A program made the translations under genes and the position numbers. DNA of 64,000 nucleotides, taken from assembly GCA_018268255.1 (NCBI GenBank), contig JAFDWX010000008.1, forward strand, positions 153,269-217,268. Reading direction: 5' to 3'. Below, in pieces: positions 43,471-50,139 of the stretch (position 1 is its first letter; each line of letters begins with the position of its first letter). This DNA comes from Armatimonadota bacterium. GTDB taxonomy: Bacteria; Armatimonadota; Fimbriimonadia; Fimbriimonadales; Fimbriimonadaceae. The notes below the pieces were generated by a model. It saw only the letters and a program-made list of their open reading frames with translations. It made no database searches and had not been told where the DNA came from.

Positions 43471-45167
43471 GCTGGTACCTCGGACTTGCGGTTAAGCGGA
43501 TCAGCAAGGATATGATCGTTGGTCGCGCCAGCAGCCACCATCGGAAAGACATTTTCCTCCATCTCCACGATGAACTCGCATAGCACAGGACCCGGCGCTC
43601 TTCGGGCTGCCTCGATGGTATCGGCCAGAGCGTCGTTGGTGCTGCACTGGATGTAGTGAACGCCGTAGGCTTCGGCCAGCTTGCCGTAATCTGGCGAACC
43701 CATCACAACGTGGCTGTACCGGTTGTCGTAAAACATCTCTTGCCATTGGCGCACCATCCCCAAATACCCATTGTTGACGAGGCAGATCTTGACGTCAAGG
43801 TTGTGTTCGACAGCAGTAATGAGTTCTTGCATGGTCATCTGGAAGCCACCATCACCCACCACCGCCCACACCTCTTTGCCGGGGTTGGCGAAAGCAGCAC
43901 CTATGGCGGCAGGAAATCCGAAACCCATGGTTCCCAACCCCCCGCTCGATAGCCACTGGTACGGTCGCTTGAATTGGTACAGTTGGGCGGTCCACATCTG
44001 GTGCTGGCCCACATCGGTGCTGATAATCGCCTCGCTTTGCGTTGCTCGGTCGAGTTCTGCGATAACGTGGCGTGCCAAAAGCCGATCCTTGGGTGGAACA
44101 ACGATTGGAAATTCGGCCTGCCACTGTCGAATCTGGCTCCACCAGCTACCATGGCTCTTCTGCGGTGCGCGTTTGAGAAATGCTCCGAGACTCTGAGCCA
44201 AATCCCCTCGGACGGGGATGTGGGCAGCGATACATTTGGAAAATTCACTGGCGTCTGTGTCGAAGTGGACCACCGTGGCATTTGGAGCGAAACCGCTCGT
44301 CTTGCCTGTGAGCCTGTCGTCAAATCGAATACCAATTGCCAGGACCAAGTCTGCATTTTGAACAGCGGTTGTTGCAGCCTGTTCGCCGTGCATTCCCATC
44401 ATGCCCAGAGAACGAGGATCATTCCGTGGGAAAACGCCTAAGCCTAGGAGCGAGTTGATAACAGGGAGGTCGCACTTGTCGGCAAGGGCAATGAGCTCCT
44501 GACTTGAATTGCTCCACAAGACGCCTGCTCCGGCTATCACGACCGGACGTTCGGCAGCAGCCAACGCCTGCTCGGCTTCCCCAAGAGCCAACAAGTCAAC
44601 CGGAACCTGCGCAGTATAGCCCCGTCGTTCCACGCGTTCCGGAAACGGGATATCAGAGGTTTTGAGAAAGGCGTCTTTGGTTATATCGACCAGGACAGGG
44701 CCCTTGCGACCGGTGGACGCTAGGAAGAACGCTTCCTCAAGCACCCCGGGCAGGTCATCCGCCTCTGTAACCACATAGTTATGCTTGGTGATGGGAATGG
44801 TGATTCCCTGGACATCGGTCTCTTGGAATGCATCGGTGCCCAAAGCCCATGAATTCACGTTGCCTGTGATCGCGACCATGGGAACGCTGTCGAGCAGTGC
44901 ATTGGCGATTCCCGTGACAAGGTTGGTCGCACCGGGACCGCTCGTCGCCAAACACACTCCGACCTTTCCCGTGGATCTTGCGTACCCGTCCGCGGCGTGA
45001 GCCGCGCATTGTTCGTGGCGCACCAGCACGTGTTTCACCTGGGGCCAGTTCAGCATTTCGTCGTACAGTGGCAGCACCACTCCGCCGGGGTACCCAAAGA
45101 TGGTGTTTACTCCTTGGCGTACCAGGGCCTCCATGACTATTTTTGCTCCGGTTCGTTTCGTCGTCAT
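43467..45167 (-). CDS. ilvB: Acetolactate synthase large (catalytic) subunit
   Basis: The 566-residue protein has the ThDP-enzyme layout. The catalytic Glu is in VLVRHEQCAAHAADGYARSTG, with TSGPGATNLVTGIANA beside it. A central FAD-type domain follows. The ThDP-binding motif is GDGGFQMTMQELITAVEHNLDVKICLVNN. It catalyses the first common step of branched-chain amino acid synthesis. GAGGTGA ends six bases before the ATG, a good ribosome binding site. The gene follows a leader peptide and hairpin. Confidence 0.96.
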   Translation of the reverse strand: MTTKRTGAKIVMEALVRQGVNTIFGYPGGVVLPLYDEMLNWPQVKHVLVRHEQCAAHAADGYARSTGKVGVCLATSGPGATNLVTGIANALLDSVPMVAITGNVNSWALGTDAFQETDVQGITIPITKHNYVVTEADDLPGVLEEAFFLASTGRKGPVLVDITKDAFLKTSDIPFPERVERRGYTAQVPVDLLALGEAEQALAAAERPVVIAGAGVLWSNSSQELIALADKCDLPVINSLLGLGVFPRNDPRSLGMMGMHGEQAATTAVQNADLVLAIGIRFDDRLTGKTSGFAPNATVVHFDTDASEFSKCIAAHIPVRGDLAQSLGAFLKRAPQKSHGSWWSQIRQWQAEFPIVVPPKDRLLARHVIAELDRATQSEAIISTDVGQHQMWTAQLYQFKRPYQWLSSGGLGTMGFGFPAAIGAAFANPGKEVWAVVGDGGFQMTMQELITAVEHNLDVKICLVNNGYLGMVRQWQEMFYDNRYSHVVMGSPDYGKLAEAYGVHYIQCSTNDALADTIEAARRAPGPVLCEFIVEMEENVFPMVAAGATNDHILADPLNRKSEVPA

Positions 45168-45261
45168 ATTCGTTCACCTCGACTCCGGACACGGAGCCAT
45201 GCTTTCCGAACCGACGACCTTGTCGGCATCGCAAGAGGGATCATCCCGCTCTTCTTAAGTA

Positions 45262-45295
45262 GAGAAGCCCTCCCGGTTGACCGGGAGGGCTTCTC
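45262..45295 (-). terminator. Strong hairpin in the ilv leader, candidate attenuator
   Basis: GAGAAGCCCTCCCGGT and its exact complement form a 16-bp stem with a 2-nt loop. It lies 29 nt after the leader peptide stop and about 95 nt before ilvB. No T run follows on the minus strand (TACTTAAG). A CCGGG just after the leader stop could pair with the CCCGG of the first arm, offering an alternative fold. Confidence 0.65.
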
Positions 45296-45324
45296 AAATT
45301 TCATTCTGGAGGCTCACCCGGCGC

Positions 45325-45456
45325 TTACTGATGCCCAGTAATAATTAGGCTAATTAGGACGCTAAGGAGCCCGACGAGGACGCACTCAGAGACGACAACC
45401 GAGGTGTTCACTTCAATCACCTTGGCTTTCACACTCGCTCCTACTCGACCTGTCAT
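45325..45456 (-). CDS. ilv leader peptide, 43 aa, rich in Val/Leu/Ile
   Basis: An ATG at 45456 opens a 43-codon frame ending at a TAA at 45325. 19 of 43 residues are branched-chain: 10 Val, 5 Leu and 4 Ile. They include a VVV run at 20-22 and a dense block, VLVGLLSVLISLII, at residues 26-39. Placed upstream of the strong hairpin and ilvB, it matches the design of ribosome-mediated attenuation leaders such as ilvL and ivbL of enterics, whose sequences differ. An alternative reading is a tiny membrane protein, since the block could span a membrane. A promoter lies just upstream. Confidence 0.7.
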   Translation of the reverse strand: MTGRVGASVKAKVIEVNTSVVVSECVLVGLLSVLISLIITGHQ

Positions 45457-45464
45457 TGGGTACT

Positions 45465-45493
45465 AGCATACACACAAAAGCCCAGATATCCAA
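45465..45493 (-). promoter_or_regulatory. Promoter of the ilv operon (TTGGAT-17-TATGCT)
   Basis: On the minus strand, TTGGAT (45488-45493) and TATGCT (45465-45470) are separated by 17 bp. The leader peptide ATG begins 8 nt after the -10 box, so the leader mRNA would have almost no 5' untranslated region. Confidence 0.5.
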
Positions 45494-45589
45494 GCACTTT
45501 TCGCACATTGCCACAGCAATTTTCTGCAGACTCCGTTCTTTTGCCAGGTTCATAGCAAAATCCAAAAATTGCGGCAAGTATTTGTACTG

Positions 45590-45616
45590 GGTTTTGGCGG
45601 TTTTGCGACCAAAACC
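45590..45616. promoter_or_regulatory. Inverted repeat GGTTTTGG-N11-CCAAAACC
   Basis: Perfect 8-bp arms with an 11-bp spacer lie between the divergent ilv and 45717 promoters, ending 13 bp before the -10-like TAGATT at 45630. It could be a second regulator site or a hairpin. Confidence 0.35.
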
Positions 45617-45629
45617 TGAAGTACCGTGT

Positions 45630-45635
45630 TAGATT
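45630..45635 (+). promoter_or_regulatory. Candidate -10 box (TAGATT) of the 45717 gene
   Basis: TAGATT lies 11 bp upstream of the LacI-type operator at 45647, so a bound repressor would cover the start of transcription. The -35 is unclear. Confidence 0.35.
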
Positions 45636-45646
45636 ATTAGAGGAGT

Positions 45647-45664
45647 TGCTGAAACGGTTCAGCA
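45647..45664. promoter_or_regulatory. LacI-type operator O1, TGCTGAAACGGTTCAGCA
   Basis: This 18-bp dyad has 7-bp arms around a central CG, the usual LacI/GalR operator design. Near-identical sites occur at 52816 and 52952, the latter directly before the LacI gene. It is placed to repress the gene at 45717 and perhaps the genes after it. Confidence 0.8.
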
Positions 45665-45716
45665 AGGTCCCCAGAAAGGGTCTGAGGACCAGTAAGGTTA
45701 AGGAGAATTAACGAAG

Positions 45717-46919
45717 ATGAAGCGATCAATGTGGATCCCGCTTGCTATGGTTGCAGCATGTGGCGCTTGGGCTGATGTTACGACTGTAAATAGCGCGGTT
45801 ATTCAACCACGGTTCTTTAATGACATTCCGTCGTCGACCTTTACGTCGACAAACAACTTCCCAGCAAGCGTTATGCTGCGCGATCAAAATGTTGGCGGCG
45901 AAACAGGCTGGGCAAACCGACACGTCTTCTGGACTTCCGCGGATGGAGCGACGCCATTCGGTTCCGAAGGTGGCGACGACACGTTCGAATACACGTTCAC
46001 CGGAAAATTGGAAACGGCTGCAATCAGCCCCCGAACGGAAGCTGGTCCGCACTTCTTGGTTCCGATCGTCCTCGGTTGGTGGAACGACACAAAGATGTAC
46101 ATCACCAGCGATGGCGAAGTAGCTTGCGACGGAGCACCAGTTCCGTACTACAACTTCACGATCAATCAGGGCGCCGTTTACACAGTCGGCACCGAAGTGA
46201 AGATGGGTGCACGATACTTCAAGGATCCTGTTGACAATCTTTACAAGTGGATTTGGTTCTTCGGCGATCTGCAAAGCCCAGCTTTGCAACTTGAGCACTT
46301 GTCTAATTCGAGCGAAGGCTGGGACTACGACTTCTCGGTAATCGGTCTTCACACGGTTGACTGGAACAGCGAGCATCGACAGGTTCGAATCGGTGGCTAT
46401 ATCCAGGTCCAACGACCGCAGACAGACTCCAAGTTCACTGCCTCCAACATCAAGCTCAACCCGTTCCCATACGTCGAAATTCCTTTGACGCTTACTGAAA
46501 CGGGTAATAACGGCGTCGGCGATGCTGTGACGATCGAGGTCCACAACGGAACCAGCGTTGTTCAGACAGTGAACACGTGGCAACGCCCAGATGGCACCGT
46601 GGCTTTCAAGCCATCAGTGGCCGCAGGCACCTACAAAATCCGAGTCAAGGGTGCGACCCACCTGGCGAAGATCATCAACAATGTGAACATCACCAATACC
46701 GGCGACAAACTCGCTGCGCAATCGCTCGTCAACGGCGACTGCGATGGTGATAACTCCATTACGATCTTCGACTACGTCGACCTGTCCAATTCCTTCGACC
46801 TTTCAGTTGGCGACACCAATTACAATGCTGCCGCTGATTTGGATCGAGACGGAACGGTCACGATCTTCGACTACTTGATCCTCAGCAACAACTTCGATAA
46901 GTTCGGCGCTGAATTCTAA
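45717..46919 (+). CDS. Secreted protein with dockerin-like C-terminus, first gene of LacI regulon
   Basis: The 400-residue protein has a signal peptide (MKRSMWIPLAMVAACGAWA). A beta-rich domain of about 240 residues is not one I recognise (VGGETGWANRHVFWTSADG, RTEAGPHFLVPIVLGWWNDTKMYI); it may be a lectin or carbohydrate-binding fold. A beta-sandwich linker (IPLTLTETGNNGVGDAVTIEVHNG) and the dockerin-like pair CDGDNSITIFDYVDLSNSFD and LDRDGTVTIFDYLILSNNFD complete it. Strong AAGGAG lies upstream. Its position after operator O1 and before two glycoside-active genes suggests a role in capturing the locus substrate. Confidence 0.8.
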   Translation: MKRSMWIPLAMVAACGAWADVTTVNSAVIQPRFFNDIPSSTFTSTNNFPASVMLRDQNVGGETGWANRHVFWTSADGATPFGSEGGDDTFEYTFTGKLETAAISPRTEAGPHFLVPIVLGWWNDTKMYITSDGEVACDGAPVPYYNFTINQGAVYTVGTEVKMGARYFKDPVDNLYKWIWFFGDLQSPALQLEHLSNSSEGWDYDFSVIGLHTVDWNSEHRQVRIGGYIQVQRPQTDSKFTASNIKLNPFPYVEIPLTLTETGNNGVGDAVTIEVHNGTSVVQTVNTWQRPDGTVAFKPSVAAGTYKIRVKGATHLAKIINNVNITNTGDKLAAQSLVNGDCDGDNSITIFDYVDLSNSFDLSVGDTNYNAAADLDRDGTVTIFDYLILSNNFDKFGAEF

Positions 46920-46927
46920 ACGTCCGT

Positions 46928-46960
46928 AGGGTGCACGGTCCGGGAGAGGTCCGGCACCCT
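46928..46960 (+). terminator. Hairpin after the 45717 gene
   Basis: The stem AGGGTGC/GCACCCT, extended by CGG/CCG, lies 9 bp after the stop. It has no T run and is followed by a second, typical terminator at 46983. Confidence 0.5.
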
Positions 46961-46982
46961 GATCTCCTCAACGAGTCAACGT

Positions 46983-47014
46983 GGGCTCGTCCGTCCGCGG
47001 TCGAGCCCCTTTTT
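46983..47014 (+). terminator. Rho-independent terminator upstream of 47029
   Basis: The stem GGGCTCG/CGAGCCC is followed by CTTTTT. It separates the dockerin gene from the glycosidase-like gene. It would make the first gene more abundant than the distal ones if leaky, and it supports starting the next protein at 47029. Confidence 0.75.
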
Positions 47015-47028
47015 GTGTCCGAACTTCA

Positions 47029-50000
47029 ATGTGGATCCCTCTGGTTTTGGCAGCTGCGCATCTTGCTCCGACACTCTTCAACGAGGACTTTGAATCCCTA
47101 GATCCGTGGAAAGCGGTCGAGTCAACCGGTGTTTCACTCACGATCACCGCAGACTCGGGGCGAACTGGCAAGGGGATGCGGTTGGACTACGACTACAACA
47201 ATCGTGGCGGCTACGTTTTGGCTCAAAGGACACTTGGCAAGACTTTGCCAGAGAATTTTGAGATCAGCTTTTGGATTAAGGCTGACAGTCCACGCAACAA
47301 TTTTGAGTTCAAACTGATGGACCCGACCGGCGAAAACGTCTGGTGGTCCAATAAGGTCGCCTACGTGTGGCCGAAACAATGGACGAGAGTATCTTTCCGG
47401 AGACGCAACCTCCCATTCGCTTGGGGGCCGAAGCCCGGAGCCTTCACGGATATCGGTGATTTTCAAATTGGTATCGCTGCGAACGAAGGAGGCAAGGGAA
47501 CGGTCTGGGTAGACGATTTTGAAATCCATGAGCTCCCGCCGATAGGTAAATGGACCAAAACGCTGCAGGTCGACCAGTACGGCAAAACGGCTGATCTAAC
47601 CAAAGTTGTGGAAGGCAAAGCCGAATACGACTTCGGCCTGGGCGGTCCATCTGCTACGTTCGATTTGGGGAACGTTGTTGAATACGGTGGTCTCCACCTT
47701 CGGTGGCCCCAGGCTCGCCCCATCCTCAAAATCGAGTCCAGTTCAGATGGTGCGACATGGCGGCTCGATGGCCAATATTCCGCTACATCCAAGCCACTCG
47801 ACCAATTCATCTGGCTTCCAGATTCGCAAGCTCGGTATCTGCGCCTTAGCTTCGTGGCGTTCCGAGGGCACGCAGTCCTTGGAAAGTTTGATTTGATTCC
47901 CATCCAGTCGGGAGATTCCGCGACAACATTTCTTGAGGCGTGCGCCGAGCGGCAACCGAGCGCATTGGTACCTGCGACTATGCGTGGGGAACAGGTCTTT
48001 TGGACTGTAGTGGGCGCGCCAGAAGGCAGATTCGAGACGCTGGTCAATACCGACGGCTGCATGGAGCTTGGCAAAGCCGCTCCGATGCTCCAACCCATCG
48101 TCAATGGAATGTTCCCCAAAGGGTCCAGCCTCAATCGGTCTGAATGCACACTGGAAGACAAGTTTCTGCCATTGCCGATTGTCCGGCAACGCGTGGGAAA
48201 CGTCGACTTCACGACGAAGGTCTTCCACGATCCCGACTCTGACCACCAGGTTATCGTCGAATACACGCTTTCCAATCGAGGCAAGAGGGCTGAAGCCGTG
48301 GACTTCCGGGTGCTGATGCATCCGTTTCAGGTCAATCCGCCGTGGCAATTCCTTAACTCGCCCGGAGGTTTTGCGCCAATCTACAAATTGACGGCAACTC
48401 CCGATGGAGCGACTGTTAACGGGGTTCGTCGCGTTGCCTGGACGCACCCAGCCGAAAAATCCGGCGCACGTTCATGGGAAAGGGGGGAGGTCGGCTTTGC
48501 CCCAGATGACTTTCCGACCACTCCTTCCGCGGAAGACTCCAACGGACTTGCTTCCGGATCATGGCGATGGTCTTTGAACCTCAAGCCCGGGGTTCCTGTC
48601 ACCCTTTCAGGCACAGTTTCTCTCACCGATCTGGATGTGAAGCCGGTGGGGAGCCCCTACGAAATCGGTGTGAAGCACCAGGCAGCTGTGGCTCAGTGGC
48701 GGAAGCTCACGGACGGATTCGATGTGACCCTGCCGGAAGAAGGTGCCAAGCTCATCGAACTCACCAAGGCCAATTTGGGCTATGTCCTGGTCAACAAGGA
48801 TGGGCCTTCCATCCAGCCTGGAAGCCGGAGTTACGAACGAACATGGATCCGGGATGGGTCGATGACGTCTGCAGCGTTGTTGCGACTGGGACGATTCGAA
48901 GCAGCCAAGGCCATGGTGGAGTGGTACAGCCACTACATTGGGGAAGATGGCTGGGTTCCGTGCGTGGTAGATCGCCGAGGCGCTGATCCGGTCCCCGAGC
49001 ACGACAGCCACGGCGAATACCTCTATCTCTTGGCCGAAACAGTTCGATTCACCAAAGACTTGGAGCTGGCGAAGCGATACTATCCGCTGGCCCAAAAGGT
49101 GGTTGAGAATATCGAGCGACTGCGTGCTACCCGAAAGGTCGGTGCTTACCTAACCGGAACGCCGATTGAACGCGCATGCTACGGACTGATGCCAGAGTCC
49201 ATCAGCCATGAGGGCTACTCGGATAAACCTCGCCACAGTTTGTGGGACGATTTCTTCACCCTGCGAGGTCTCAAAGATGCTGTGTACCTTGCCGAGCTGT
49301 TGGGCCACGCGGAAGATGGACAGCGCTACCGATCCATGCTCACAGAGATGCGTGGGGACGTTCGAACCGCAATCGAACGCGCCCAGAAAATCCACAACAT
49401 CAGCTTTGTTCCAGGATGCATCGAGCTCGGTGATGGCGATACGACATCGACTTCGATTGCGTTCTATCCCGTGCAAGAAGACCACATTGTTCCTTCAGGA
49501 TCGCTCGAAGCATCCTTTGAGCAGTATTGGAAGTTCTTTGAAGGACGGCGATCGGGGAAAGACAAGTGGGACGGCTACACCCCGTACGAAATCAGAAATG
49601 TCGAGTCGTTCCTCATGCTGGGTCAACGGGAGCGAGCGCATCAGCTTTTGGACTGGTTCCGCCAGCACAGCTATCCCAAAGGATGGAATCACTGGGCCGA
49701 AATCGTGTTCAGCAATCCGGAGAAGGGTCGCTGGATCGGCGACATGCCCCATACCTGGGTTGGTTCCGAGCTCATTCGTGCAGTGAGAAACATGATCGTT
49801 TTGGAAAAAGATGTTGATAGTTCGCTCGTAATTGGGGCGGGAATCCGAGAATCTTGGCTCAAGCCAGGTGCGACGATTGAAGGGAAGCAGCTAACGACTG
49901 CGTACGGGAAACTTGATTGGAAGATGACTCCGAACGCTTCTGGAGTTGTTGTCGATTACGCACTAGTGGGTCAGGTCCCACCTGGAGGAGTCGTTGTCGC

Positions 50001-50139
50001 TTGGGCATACGATGCCTCCAGAGAGTTTTCCGGACCCGATGGTGCTGAACCTACGGACATTGGTGTCAGACTCAATTTGACAAAAGGCAGGATAATAATG
50101 AAGCGGTCCCCAGTCAAAGTTACAGGGGGTTCCCGATGA
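47029..50139 (+). CDS. Secreted multidomain (alpha/alpha)6-barrel glycosidase-like protein with binding domains
   Basis: I start the protein at the ATG at 47029 (MWIPLVLAAAHLAPTLFNEDF), because an earlier GTG at 46981 lies inside the terminator. Residues about 15-160 resemble a CBM11/CIA30-type beta-sandwich (FEDFESLDPWK-like opening, SFWIKADSPRNNFEFKLMDP). Residues about 165-290 resemble an F5/8-type C domain. Residues about 310-560 are a beta-rich supersandwich. From about 570 a six-hairpin helical barrel follows (SRSYERTWIRDGSMTSAALLRLGRF, YSHYIGEDGWVPCVV, DSHGEYLYLLAETVRF). It recalls GH15/GH94/debranching-type barrels; the family cannot be assigned. The stop overlaps the GH94 start (ATGA). 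Confidence 0.72.
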   Translation: MWIPLVLAAAHLAPTLFNEDFESLDPWKAVESTGVSLTITADSGRTGKGMRLDYDYNNRGGYVLAQRTLGKTLPENFEISFWIKADSPRNNFEFKLMDPTGENVWWSNKVAYVWPKQWTRVSFRRRNLPFAWGPKPGAFTDIGDFQIGIAANEGGKGTVWVDDFEIHELPPIGKWTKTLQVDQYGKTADLTKVVEGKAEYDFGLGGPSATFDLGNVVEYGGLHLRWPQARPILKIESSSDGATWRLDGQYSATSKPLDQFIWLPDSQARYLRLSFVAFRGHAVLGKFDLIPIQSGDSATTFLEACAERQPSALVPATMRGEQVFWTVVGAPEGRFETLVNTDGCMELGKAAPMLQPIVNGMFPKGSSLNRSECTLEDKFLPLPIVRQRVGNVDFTTKVFHDPDSDHQVIVEYTLSNRGKRAEAVDFRVLMHPFQVNPPWQFLNSPGGFAPIYKLTATPDGATVNGVRRVAWTHPAEKSGARSWERGEVGFAPDDFPTTPSAEDSNGLASGSWRWSLNLKPGVPVTLSGTVSLTDLDVKPVGSPYEIGVKHQAAVAQWRKLTDGFDVTLPEEGAKLIELTKANLGYVLVNKDGPSIQPGSRSYERTWIRDGSMTSAALLRLGRFEAAKAMVEWYSHYIGEDGWVPCVVDRRGADPVPEHDSHGEYLYLLAETVRFTKDLELAKRYYPLAQKVVENIERLRATRKVGAYLTGTPIERACYGLMPESISHEGYSDKPRHSLWDDFFTLRGLKDAVYLAELLGHAEDGQRYRSMLTEMRGDVRTAIERAQKIHNISFVPGCIELGDGDTTSTSIAFYPVQEDHIVPSGSLEASFEQYWKFFEGRRSGKDKWDGYTPYEIRNVESFLMLGQRERAHQLLDWFRQHSYPKGWNHWAEIVFSNPEKGRWIGDMPHTWVGSELIRAVRNMIVLEKDVDSSLVIGAGIRESWLKPGATIEGKQLTTAYGKLDWKMTPNASGVVVDYALVGQVPPGGVVVAWAYDASREFSGPDGAEPTDIGVRLNLTKGRIIMKRSPVKVTGGSR

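Noticed and set aside
46981-47028. GTG start at 46981 for the barrel glycosidase-like protein
   Set aside because: It lies inside a typical terminator stem, and the ATG at 47029 gives a better signal peptide.
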